A stretch of DNA of 64,000 nt from JBQQPY01 sp052258065. GTDB lineage: Bacteria; Pseudomonadota; Gammaproteobacteria; Enterobacterales; Enterobacteriaceae. The notes below the pieces were generated by a model. It did no database searches. It was not told the DNA's origin and saw only the letters and a list, made by a program, of their open reading frames with translations. How positions within the stretch are numbered: position 1 is the stretch's first letter; the number at the start of each line of letters is the position of its first letter. Both the position numbers and the translations under genes were made by a program. The stretch covers positions 1,488,001-1,552,000 of the forward strand of contig JBQQPY010000002.1 in assembly GCA_052258065.1 (NCBI GenBank), written 5' to 3'. Positions 40,936 to 51,325 of this stretch are shown one piece after another.

Positions 40936-42685
40936 TTTTTACTCTTATCTTGATACACAGTCGTTGATTCTATGAGGCATGCAATCTCTAAAACATTCAG
41001 CTTCAGATATACGCCTTGCATAAAATACTTTAAATAATAAGCAGATAATATATTAAAAAAATTCTGGCAAATCGTTTTTTTTATAAACCAATCTTTCTTT
41101 TTATCCATAAAAGGGCTATACATCAAAGTATGAGATACTTGATTTTGCAAAAAAGGTAATATAATGAGTGCAATTTTTTTATCAGTTATCGTTCTGAACG
41201 ACTGAAGATCCTCTATTAAATCGCTTCGCTGCAGAGGGGGCAAACTCTCGCAAAGAACATCTCTCTCAAAATCATGAACAAATTTTTCCATCTTCCATAG
41301 CGGAATTTTAAAACTTTTTATTAATTTTATTATAATTTTTAACCGCGATAAGCCAGAAAACGATTGTTCATTAATACAGTGAAAAATACTATCGTCTACT
41401 GAATATTTTTTTGCCATACGAAAAAGTTTTCTCTTAGCTTCTTTTATAGTTACCTTAAACAATGGCTTACGTCGTAAAAAAGGTAAGATTTCGGTTATTG
41501 TTCGGTGCTGGGCGAGTTTGCCTGAATGAGAAAATACATTTAGATAACCGTAATAATGCATTATAGATCTATTATTCATGCTTTGCGTCATTGAATATGG
41601 ATTTATAATCGTAGGAATACCTAAAGAAGCAGCTCTGGTACCATGTTCAACATCTTCGTAATCATCCCAATACAAAAGTTCGTTTTGTGGACAATAATTC
41701 CAAAGTTTTGACTTTAAGATGTATAAGCTTCCAGTTAAATAATCGCATCCAAAGTTTTTTCGCATTGAGCTTTGATAATACATTCCTTTACGCCCAATAA
41801 ACATCATTTCTTTTCTTGTTAACGCATTAATGTCAAAAATCTTTGAAATAGCTTCGTTAATTGTGTTAAAATCGGAATAGCGTCGCGGTATTAAATTATA
41901 TTTATCTACGAAATAAAAGGAATGCATTCCAGTTATCGGGAAATCATCTCCAAAGCTTTTAATTGCTTGAAGAAAATTTTTTGGTAACATTATCCTGTCA
42001 TGAATAATGCATAAATTTTTTAAGGACGCAGAGCGCGCGAGAGTATTTTTTTCCGGGTAGTATGTAAAGGTGGCGCAGATATATCCTCACCAACGATTCT
42101 TACTTTATCAAAAAACTTAAAATCTCTATGAGGCCTACCGCAAAGAATAATTTCTTTTTTAGGTATATCTAACTCAAGAATACGCTCAACACATTTATTT
42201 AGAAATGGGTAATCTTCAGGTCCAGTTGGAATTCCAAATGTCCATTCATCAAGACCACGTTCGGCCTCAATGATGAGAGGGCTTACTTTCTGAAAGGCTC
42301 TTATATATTTAAGGGCTGTTTCGACTTCTTGAAAAGCATCTTTAAAATAAGATTTTTTTAATAAACAATCGGTATCATAATTCTCCGAAAGATAGATCAT
42401 ACTAAGAAGTTTAGCTTGGTGAGCTATATCCCAGAAAATTTGTGCATAAAAAGGTGAATCAGATTGTATATTATATAGAAAGACGTCACCAGTATAAAAA
42501 ATAGAATACCGTGAAGTCCCATTAACATAGAACTCTTTTATATCTGTATCTGGTAAGACCAAGTTACGAAACGTGATTACCGTTGTACGACTCACATCAC
42601 GCAAGAAAGACAGATCTAAATTTTGGGCGCGTTTAAAGTTAAAATAGTGGGTTCTTTTATCATGCTTTAATCTAATAAGCTTCAC
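40932..42685 (-). CDS. large GT2-like glycosyltransferase, frameshift at A7
   Basis: Two consecutive frames (42020-42685 and 40932-41990) are one gene. The first ends just after a run of seven A (coding strand, 42046-42052). One extra A gives RKKNTLARSASLKNLCIIHDRIMLPKNFL and exactly 585 codons to the stop. Residues 1-145 form an unknown N-terminal domain. Residues from about 146 look GT2-like: DEWTFGIPTG, KEIILCGRPHRDF, then IIHDRIMLPK in the DxD position, and further on NFGCDYLTGSLYILKSKLW and WDDYEDVEHGTRAASLGI (acceptor and base region). Start is GTG at 42683-42685. It probably adds a sugar to the exported glycan. Confidence 0.7.
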
Positions 42686-42710
42686 CTAAAAATCCTACAG
42701 ACTCTAAAGA

Positions 42711-43464
42711 TCAAAACAATAGTGCTTTGCTAAAAACCGGCAACTTTTTAAAAAGTTCTAAATCTGACGGTGTTCCCAAGCCATACATACCATTAGCTTC
42801 ACTTCCTACATTGTATATACCAATTCTTGCCTTATCTGCTGCAATCATATAATTATAAACAGGAGCAACATAGAACTCACCGTTTATACGTTGATTTTCT
42901 AGAATCATCTGCTTTGCATGGCGACAAAAAGCGCTTCCATGTTTATAATTATAAACTCCAACCGTGGCTTCGTCTGAAACCGCGACTTTTTCGACAACGT
43001 TACTTACTAACCCGCGCTCATCCAGCTCAACAAAAGACCATTTTTTATCATTTGCTTTCATGGTCATAATAAGACCATCAAACTTGTTGCTTACCATTAC
43101 GTTGAGATAATCATCAATGTCAATATCAATCCATTGATCAGCGTTAGCAATCATTAGCGCTTGATTATTATTGATATATTCTTCAGCTATTATTCCTGTA
43201 CATGCTGCGCCATCAGTCACTTTATCAATACCAATAACGATACAATTCGGCGCATTTTTTTAGCATCTTCTCATAGTTGTATCGTTTGAGATGTTCGCGC
43301 TGACAAATGAAGATGAACCTATGCGGCTGCGTCGGTGTTAAATTATTCACAACCAGATCAATCATTCGCTTATTGTTTAATGCAATAAAAGGTTTTGAAT
43401 CAAGATATCCCGCTGAAGAAAATCGGCTACCGCGTCCAGCCATTAAAACAACAATATTCAACAT
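42711..43464 (-). CDS. sugar nucleotidyltransferase, frameshift at A7
   Basis: The first frame starts at ATG 43464 (MLNIVVLMAGRGSRFSSAGY, an intact G-x-G-x-R-F NTP-binding signature, then KPFIALNNKRMIDLV). It ends wrongly after a run of seven A (43255-43261). The second frame (from 43220) continues: NAPNCIVIGIDKVTDGAACT, ANADQWIDID (metal Asp), WSFVELDERGLVSNVVEK, VGVYNY and INGEFYVAPVYNYMI. Removing one A (or adding two) gives about 250 residues. It would form an NDP-sugar or NDP-polyol. The start is two bases after the cupin stop; an upstream in-frame ATG at 43491 is less likely. Confidence 0.8.
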
Positions 43465-43465
43465 G

Positions 43466-43791
43466 TTACTCTTCCAAGATATATTTATCATTTAATGTAC
43501 CGGGAAGTTTGACTACGGTAGTAACCGTATCCTCTAGCGCTTTGAAATCCATACTTTCACCTGGCATGATTTTGACAATACTACCAGCGGTCAATATTTC
43601 GCCGTTTATTTGCACCCTACCTGAAACAATTACTGTTATTTCAGTAGCAATTTTATGAAGATGCTTTTTCTTATAATCACCTGACTTAAAATGCTGGACT
43701 GCAACTTCAACACTCTTAGTCACATACAGAGAGGAGTAAATTCCCCTACAAACCAGCCTTTTAGCATCTGATTTAGATGATAACTTTTCAT
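43466..43791 (-). CDS. cupin-domain protein of polysaccharide cluster, frameshifted near 5' end
   Basis: The main open part (43466-43723) reads VEVAVQHFKSGDYKKKHLHK, ATEITVIVSGRVQINGE, PGESMDFKALEDTVTTVVKL and NDKYILEE: a single-domain cupin with the H-x-H metal motif (KKHLHK). The true N-terminus lies upstream at ATG 43789-43791 (MKSYHLNQMLKGWFVGEFTP), out of frame by one base near 43727, since the family start usually runs ...GWFVGxFxP directly into this sequence. Restoring one base gives 108 residues. First gene of the cluster; possibly regulatory or an epimerase-like helper. Confidence 0.7.
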
Positions 43792-44759
43792 CGCGCTGAC
43801 TCAGTTTAGTGATATTATTTAATTGACAAAGAATAGATTAACGATCGCAAATTTTACAGCGTTTACTTGAAAAAATAATACACTTTTCAAACATAAAACT
43901 TAAAAATAATTATATTTATAATAAAATATTATCGTATGCCATAAAAGCATAGAGGCTAGCGTGCGTTTTTATTGAGCACAGATGCATTGATTATCTAAAA
44001 CACGTTTAAACATATCCCATTTATTAACCTAGATTTTTATTAGCTTAAACATAATAAAATTACGATATAGTGTTTTGTTTATAGAAATATTCAATGCTTA
44101 TCGTTGATTATATGATCAGTGATTTAAGTATAATTTATGAATTTGTCTATTTATGCTCACATCACCTGCATCACGTTTTAACACTATCAACGTCTTTAGC
44201 TAGCAATCAGCTTATTATTCTATTTCTAATGAGTATTGATAAATTAATCATCGTCTAAAATAACACACTTAACGGCGCATCGATTTTAATCGAGGGCACT
44301 AAATTTATTAGCCTAGCAACTTTTTATTAATAAAGTCTTGTTGATTAATTTAAGAAAATTCTAATAATAATTATATTGTAAGATATAAATGTACTACAAA
44401 GCTTAAAGCAAACAGTCTTATTAGGAATAAGAAGCTAGAACCATAACATTTTTAATATCACGTGTCATATTAAAAATGACGAATAAAGACGCTTGACCTA
44501 AACCTAAGCAGTATTAATAATAAAATGCTAATTTATCTCGAAGCCGACCCGATCATGTTGCGTCTAATAAGCGGCGGCTTCACTTCACAGTGTCTCGATT
44601 TTATTAAAATAACGATATAAGCATTGACTCATCAATACATTGAGTTTAATTCTCATCATGCTTAGTCAGCTGCTATTTATTAGGTATATGAATAATTTTA
44701 AAACTATATGGCTAATGTGTCGTTGGCGATTCGTCGGATAATTAAAGTAATTGAGCATA
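43792..44759. other. AT-rich upstream region of the polysaccharide cluster
   Basis: About 970 bases without a recognisable gene. It must contain the promoter of the minus-strand cluster. I see no ops/JUMPstart-like element. A block at 44570-44720 repeats the 3850-3990 sequence (IS630-type group B, minus sense), so the IS debris starts here. Confidence 0.35.
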
Positions 44760-45165
44760 TAACGAGCATTGAACCAGGATTGATTCGACACACTTTCTTA
44801 AAAATATCTCAACACAATATCCTTACGCACACCGAATTACGCTCGTCATGAATAATCTCAGTATCCATAACTCTGGTTTGCGCTACTTGTTTTTTGCCGG
44901 GTCAGGCCAGAATTTTATGGAATCTTTTTAAATTTGTTCACACGCCTAAACATAGCAGTTGGCTAAACATAGCGGAAATCAAACTCAATGTGTTGAGCGG
45001 CTAATACAGAAATCATCATATTGATAAAATTGAAATATTAAGAAGTAAAGTTATCGCTTAGCAAACATAATGCGACCCAATAAACGCCAAGATCGATTGG
45101 ACGTTTACTATTAATAACGCTCATATTAAGATCAAGTGTCTTTATACGTCATTATCTGTTATTTA
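44760..45165 (+). mobile_element. IS630-type (group B) transposase C-terminal remnant
   Basis: Plus-strand frames give HRITLVMNNLSIHNS (second catalytic Asp region; usual LVMDNLNTH), then VHTPKHSSWLNIAEIELNVL and KIDWTFTINNAHIKIKCLYT, the C-terminus of this IS630 subgroup. Several one-base lesions. It confirms the family of the fragments at 3820-4840. Confidence 0.75.
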
Positions 45166-45180
45166 ATACCTCATGTAAAA

Positions 45181-45720
45181 CTAGAGCACTTTTCATCTAT
45201 TTGGCTTATATCCCACTGTAAAAATTATTATAATCTTCATAAGAAATGAACTCTTTAATTTAAACGATCCCATTTCATGATAAATCAACAGCTCTTACTG
45301 CAGTGTTTCTGACCAGTGATTTCAGCTTGGGAAGCGCTATCTCGATAAGCTTTAAATTCAATGAATAAGCCAGACGATAAAGAAGAATTGTATCTTTAGC
45401 CTCAATAGCTTCTCGAATACCATCAACTTTATTAATTCGTTATCACGACATTCCCCATTACAAGCTCAGAAATAAGCACCTGTTCTATATAGGCAAGGAA
45501 AGCATGTCTATTAATCGCTCTATCGAATAGCATAGTTACACTTAATCCAAATAGACGTATGCGAATAGTGAGCATCTCCGTTTTCTATTGAGCACGTGGG
45601 AGACATCAGCCCGGCATGATTAACCTCGCCGACTTCCGTCCTTTAACCTGCTCATATTTGTCGTTGTTGCCATTTCATTAATGAAACTGGTAAAATGTGA
45701 TATTTCTTGCACCAGATAGG
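45181..45720 (-). mobile_element. IS630-type (group A) element, truncated
   Basis: Left end CTAGAGCACTTTTCATCTAT is the best preserved terminal repeat of this group in the window. Minus-strand C-terminal transposase traces follow. The right part stops at about 45720, where GC-rich sequence begins. Confidence 0.65.
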
Positions 45721-45734
45721 TAAACCCGATTTGA

Positions 45735-46560
45735 ACGTAAAGAATAATTACCAGGAGATTTAGGTGCATTGTCAGGCCATGAAGACGACGGCTCGTAAGT
45801 GCTATCGTGATCCGATGATGCGTAAACTGATGCGGCGCGCAGCTGATTTTCAGCGCATGAAGGCAATGGCCGCGTTACGAATGACACTGAAAAAGAGCGC
45901 CAGCATTGTCTAATTTCTCGCAATATCGTCTCTTGCTTTACATCCGCTAGATTTAGCGGTAAACGATTTATGGTGAAGCTGCAGCCATTATTTAGTTGCG
46001 TGGCTTTGCTTTCAGTGACCATGCCTTCCATAAAAAAGAAAAGTCCAGCAATCAACGACAGATATGCATAAGATTGCCTGATTGTGTTGGATCTAGCCGA
46101 TAATGCGTTAGCTATTCGCTTTTCGATACATGAACCTAGCAGCCTGCATCGTAATAGCATGACTTAATACCTGCGTTACCGTACTATCGGGGCGGTCGAT
46201 AGTGGTGGACACGGCGAAATCAAGCCGGATTTTGAGGATTAAGACAATAAGCCCAACTATGAGCCAAGTCAGTCATTGTCAGAAGAAAAAGGGCGAGCAT
46301 GCACAGGCGAGAAGGAAGCATAACTTTATTGACCAGGTGTTTCTTAAGACTTTCCGCCTCAACTATCAGCAAGATTAACGGGCAGCAATGCCAACAGGAT
46401 ACTTTTAAAGAGACAGTATGCGTTTATGCAAAAGCATCATGTTTAACTAGATATAAAGCATAACGATAGGCTGATATATAAAGGCGTAGAAACACGTGAT
46501 GATACCGATGGCCAATCCATATTGGGAGCCATAAACATAATAAGAGTTAAATCTTTTTCG
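45735..46560 (+). other. GC-rich decayed coding region, not identified
   Basis: Much more GC-rich than the flanks, so formerly coding. A 49-codon plus-strand stretch at about 45765-45910 reads AMKTTARKCYRDPMMRKLMR then RAADFQRMKAMAALRMTL. Later pieces (46230-46530) include MSQVSHCQKKKGEHAQARRK and YKGVETRDDTDGQSILGA. The minus-strand ORF across 45678-46160 is less protein-like. With the TraY-like scrap to the right, plasmid or phage origin is possible. Confidence 0.35.
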
Positions 46561-46668
46561 CAGATAAAAGGAAGAACAAGTCAATTTCTAATGTTTAGTA
46601 GCATGAAGCGAGAATCGGTTCCTTCATTCTTTTTATAACTGATTCAGAATCATACTGAGAACAGTAAA

Positions 46669-46875
46669 ATGATTAATAAAACGGTGTTTAAAGACAGAAA
46701 AGCTGTTATTGAAATAACACCAGAAGTAAATCGCTTGTTAACTTAATCTGCTGCAAGTTCTCGACGCAGCAAGATAAAAGAGGAGTCTTTGAGACTAGCC
46801 GATCATTTAAAACTCTATATGGACATTTTAACAAAGAGGCATCTGTTTTTAGCGGATAGCCACAAATTAAAATAA
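46669..46875 (+). pseudogene. TraY-like ribbon-helix-helix relaxosome protein, one stop
   Basis: One frame of 68 codons with a single internal TAA: MINKTVFKDRKAVIEITPEV, NRLLT, stop, SAASSRRSKIKEESLRLADH, LKLYMDIL. The spacing of a beta-strand (VIEITPEVNRLL) and two helices (SRRSKIKEESLRLADHL) fits ribbon-helix-helix proteins such as F-type TraY, which bind oriT. The similarity is from memory of the family pattern and moderate. It would indicate an integrated conjugative plasmid fragment. AT repeats and a TAACAC/GTGTTA hairpin (46929-46950) follow. Confidence 0.4.
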
Positions 46876-47084
46876 GCATGGTTGCATGACGTAGTTATAT
46901 ATATTATATATATTTATATTAAAGATATAATAACACCTTTTGTGTGTTATGCTTTTACGTAATTTCTATAAATATACCCTGATCTAGCCGACGCTGCTTC
47001 GCACGTTGATGTTTCGTGTAGAACGTAGTTTCAAAACAAAAAGCGGTCCGCTAAACTGCAAAAAAATTACCTGCTTGCAGGACT

Positions 47085-48056
47085 ACCAGCGCGCCCGGGT
47101 AGAAGAAGGACAAATCGCCGCTGATTTCGCCAAACCGCCTAAGTAAAATGCGCGTGCGCCGCCAAACTGGATCGAGCGAAAAAGCTTAATTGATACCGCC
47201 TGTATGATACCGGTCTACCCGAACACAATGTCGCTATCGATTACTAGAGCAGCAGAGCGGTGCTCCAGGAGCATCTGGCACCGAAAAGCGTTGAATCTCA
47301 GCGCGCGGCAGCGGATGCATAATGTGATCAACTCTATCCTAGTAGTGCTAGCGATACTGGCCACTCGTCTGGTTACTAAAGCGCGCGAGCGATAAAAGGC
47401 AAGAATAAATATGAAAAACTGGTACAGAAAGGCAAATTCCTGATGATAGAGAAATATAGCGGTAAATTGTGGCTCCACTCGATTACCTGGATACTGAGCT
47501 ATTTCTCAATCACTACATCGCAAGTAGAATGCTGGGAGATATGAGTCGCGGCAAAGATTTTCTTAATCTGTTGGCTTACATGGGTGCCGCTAGCGTAGAT
47601 GCCGGCATTGACGGCGCGCATAGCAATACCTCGGTGAGCATGTCGCGAATCTATCTAGAGTGTTCTGGAGAAAGGACACGCAGCAACGACCTAGTGGACT
47701 GTCAGCACTGTCTGATAAAAGCAGCTTGCCTGGGTTGGCTGTCGATAGCGTAAGAAACTTTCAATATAATATTGATCGACACAAGTAGATTTTCTAATTT
47801 TCAGAGTATGCTTAATTCCTTTGACGCTCAGCGTGCTTATCTGATGCTGATAGCTAAATTAAAACGGCTTTTGCGCCTCGACAAAATAATTATCTTCCTC
47901 AACCACAGACTAAGTTTCCAGTCAGATGATGCAAGGCTAAGCTGGCTAGGCGTGCGAGCGTGGCCGATACCCTATCGCACCCGCTGACCGAACTTCGCTC
48001 ACAAACACTACATTTATTACTGCTGGCTGACAAACCATGCAGACAAGGATCTCTAA
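47085..48056 (+). pseudogene. rlmL: 23S rRNA methyltransferase RlmL, C-terminal remnant
   Basis: RlmL is a dual enzyme making m2G2445 and m7G2069 in 23S rRNA. Only the RlmK-like C-terminal half can be traced: ADFAKPPK, YRLYDTGLPEHNVAIDY, KGKNKYEKLVQKGKFLM, LDYLDTELFLNHYIASRMLG, then the SAM-site region GKDFLNLLAYMGAASVDAG, RFSNFQSMLNSFDAQRAYLM (usual DPPTFSNSKRM) and the end HKHYIYYCWLTNHADKDL with TAA at 48054-48056. Many frameshifts and stops. The stop lies 3 bases before the uup ATG, as in the rlmL-uup order of E. coli. Confidence 0.9.
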
Positions 48057-48059
48057 GTC

Positions 48060-49980
48060 ATGTCATTAATCAGTCTTTCCGGCGCGTGCTTGTCGTTTGG
48101 CGATACGCCGCTGCTGGATAATGCCGAGCTGCATATTGAGTGTAACGAGCGCGTCTGCCTAGTAGGGCGCAATGGAGCAGGCAAATCTACCTTGATGAAA
48201 ATTTTAAGCCGCGAGGCGCCCCTCGACGAGGGTCAGCTGATTTTCAAGCAGAATCTTATTATCGCCCGGCTGCAGCAAGACCCGCCACGAGACGTGACCG
48301 GTAGTGTCTTTGATTTCGTTGCCAAAGGGATCGAGAAGCAGACACAGACACTCAAGGCCTACCAAGAAATTTCTCAGCAGGTAGAACAGGAGCCGAGTAA
48401 AAAAATCTGGTAAAAATGAGCCAGTTGTTAGAAAGCATCGACCACCAGAATCTGTGGCATTTGGAAAAACGCATTCATGAGCTAATCGTGCAGATAGGCC
48501 TAAACGCTGAGAGCCAGCTATCATCGCTTTCCGGCGGCTGGCTACGCAAGGCGGCGCTAGGCCGCGCACTAGCCTGCAACCCGCAGGTGTTATTGCTAGA
48601 CGAGCCCACTAATCATCTGGATATTGAAACGATAGACTGGCTAGAAGCCTTCTTGAAGATCTTTCCCGGCAGTATTATTTTTATCTCTCATGACCGCTCA
48701 TTTATCCGCGAGATGGCGACTCGCATCATCGATTTAGACCGCGGTAAGCTGGTTACTTGGCCGGGTAATTATGACAAATACCTAGAAGGCAAAGAAGAAG
48801 AGATGCGGTTGCAAGAGCTTCAGAATACTGAATTCGATCGCAAATTGGCGCAGGAAGAGGTATGGAGCCGCCAGGGCATTAAAGCCCGGCGAACACGCAA
48901 TGAAGGTAGGGTGCGGGCTCTGAAATATTTGCGCCAGATGCGTTCCGAACGGCGCAAGGTAATGGGTAGCGCGAAGATGCAGGCAGGAGAGGGCGCACGG
49001 TCGGGCAAAATTGTTTTTGAACTGGAAGATATTAACTATAGCATTGGAGGAAAACCACTAATTAGCCACTTCAGCGGGCAGGTAAGGCGCGGGGATAAGA
49101 TCGCCCTCATCGGCCCCAATAGCTGTGGTAAAACCACCCTACTAAAATTAATGCTTGGCCAACTTAGCGCCGACAGCGGCCGCATACATTGCGGCACCAA
49201 GCTGGAAATTGCCTATTTCGATCAGCATCGCGCAGCGCTCGACCCCGAGCGTACCGTAATTGACAACCTGGCCGAGGATAAGCAGGAAGTAGTAGTCAAC
49301 GGTCGCTCCCGTCACGTTTTGGGCTACCTCCAGGATTTTTTATTTTACCCGAAACGAACAATGATACCCGTAAAAGCGCTTTCAGGCGGCGAGCGTAATC
49401 GGTTATTGTTAGCACGGCTGTTTCTCAATCCCAGCAATCTACTGATCCTTGACGAACCCACTAATGACCTTGATATCGAAACGTTGGAGTTGCTGGAAGA
49501 GCTCCTGAACAACTATCAAGGCACTGTACTGCTGGTCAGCCACGATCGCCAGTTCGTCGATAATTTAGTGACTGAATGCTGGATTTTTGAAGGGGAAGAA
49601 CGCATTGAGCGTTATATGGGTGGTTATTTTGACGCACAGCGTCAGCGCAATAATCGCTGCGTGATAAGTGCGCAGTCGACTCTAACGCAAAAGACTCAAG
49701 CGCCCGCGCGGGCATCACCCCATCTTCTGCCAAACGCAATATGGAGAAACTCAGTTATAACTTACAGCAGGAGATAGAAAGCTTTCCGGAGCAGATTGAA
49801 AGGTTAGAGCAGGAAATAGGCCAACTGCAAGCGCAAATGGCGCTGCCGGACTTTTTTAGTCAACCACAGGAGACGACGCATCTAGTGCTGACGGCAATTT
49901 CGTGTGCAGAAGACGCGCTTGAGGAGGCGTTTACTCGCTGGGAAATACTGGAAACACAAAAGAACGGCAAGGCGGAATAA
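48060..49980 (+). pseudogene. uup: Uup ABC-F ATPase, two frameshifts
   Basis: Uup is a ribosome-associated ABC-F ATPase linked to transposon precise excision and branched-DNA intermediates. Two ABC domains are visible: Walker A GRNGAGKST and signature LSSLSGGWLRKAALG with Walker B LLLDEPTNHLD; then GPNSCGKTT, LSGGERNRL and LILDEPTNDLD. There is also a C-terminal coiled coil (EKLSYNLQQEIESFPEQIER). The first break is at a run of seven A (48399-48405); one extra A joins PSKK to NLVKMSQLLE. A second break near 49690-49715 separates the coiled-coil end. Two added bases give 641 codons, against 635 in E. coli. As sequenced, the N-terminal domain is severed. Confidence 0.9.
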
Positions 49981-50048
49981 GCCCTGTCGCACCGAACACG
50001 CTGCCCGTCTTCTACCTGCATAAACAGAAAGAAAAATAGGAAGGAACC

Positions 50049-51325
50049 GTGTGCGATTACCCCCGACATCAGCATCATCTTCTTTGTTCTCACTGTGATT
50101 TATTAGTGGCGCTACCGCCTCTGATGCCCGGCCAAAAAGGGATCTGCCCGCGGTGCCGTAACACTTTGCAGAGCTATTGGCACGATCCGAAACGCCAGCC
50201 GGTGGGGCTAGCCATCAGTGCACTGGTAATGCAGGGGCTAGCCAATCTCTTCCCCTTCGTTAACATAGAAGTCTCCGGCCTAAAGCGGCAAATAACGCTG
50301 CCACAAATTCCACTGGTGATGGTTAGCGATCATTTCCCTAGCTTGGCAAGCGGATTTCTGGTGTACGTACAGGCTATCCCCGCTCTTTGCATGACAATAA
50401 TCATCTTACTGTGCTTGAATATTCCACTGCCGTTTCGTCTAAAGGTTTTCTTGGCTAAATTATTATTCTTGCTACATAGCTGGAGCATGGCAGAAATTTT
50501 CTTAGTAGGAGTACTGATCAGTTTTGTCAAATTAATGGCTTACGGCCAAATAGGCATTGGCAATAGTTTCATTCCTTTCTGTTTCTTCTGTGCGCTGCAG
50601 CTTAGAACGTTACAGTGCGTCGACACTTACTGGTTATGGAACGCCATCATGCCGTTTACGTCGCCGGTAACGCATTTTCGGCCCGGTGAAAGTGGTCTAG
50701 CTCAGGGTATACGCGCCTGCAGCTGTTGTACGCTCATCTTGCCCGTAGACGACGCGATCTGCCCGCGCTGCCGCACCGCGAAGGCGCTCGGCGAATTCAT
50801 AGCCTACAATTGACGCTGGCGCTGTTATTGACCGCACTGATACTCTATATTCCCGCTAATCTACTGCCGATTATGATTACTGATGGGCTAGGCAATCGGG
50901 CTCACTCCACCATCATGGCCGGCGTCATCCTGCTGTGGGGCAATAGATCGATACCGGTTGCGCTGGTGATTTTTATCTCAAGCATTATGCTCCCCAGCCT
51001 GAAGATGATTGCGCTAGGCTGGCTTTGCTGGGACGCGGCCGACCGCAGCGAGCAAAACGTGCACAACAGCGAAAGAATGCATCTCATCTATAAGGTCGTG
51101 GAATTCGTTGGCCGCTGGTCAATGGTTGATGTCTTTGTTATTGCCGTGCTATCAGGCCTAGTGCGCATGGATAGACTAATAACCATCAGCCCCGGCATTG
51201 GTATGCTACTATTTGCTGCGGTCGTAATCTTAACCATGATCGCAGCCAAAACTTTTGACCCTCGTCTTTTATGGGATAGAGCTTCACATCGTATGCGAAA
51301 GGAGTCGATTGTTGATGGGCAATAA
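50049..51325 (+). pseudogene. pqiA: PqiA inner-membrane protein, one frameshift
   Basis: PqiA works with the MCE protein PqiB in lipid trafficking between membranes. It starts at GTG 50049 after AAGGAA. Two zinc-ribbon-like Cys pairs are visible in the N-terminal half (LLCSHCDLL and GICPRCRN) and two in the centre (ACSCCTLI and AICPRCRT), each followed by four membrane segments. Near 50781 one A is missing (GCGAAGG where GCGAAAGG is needed). The upstream frame ends at 50813; the downstream frame carries HSLQLTLALLLTALILYIPA to the stop at 51325. The restored length is 425 codons. The stop overlaps the pqiB start by 11 bases. Confidence 0.88.

Noticed and set aside
45678..46160. 160-codon minus-strand ORF as a real gene
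   Set aside because: No family pattern. The plus strand has more protein-like phrases, and the region shows decay. Kept only as an unidentified region.
46929..46950. TAACAC/GTGTTA hairpin as a terminator
   Set aside because: No T-run follows and the stem is only 6-7 AT-rich pairs; left as a remark under the TraY-like feature.
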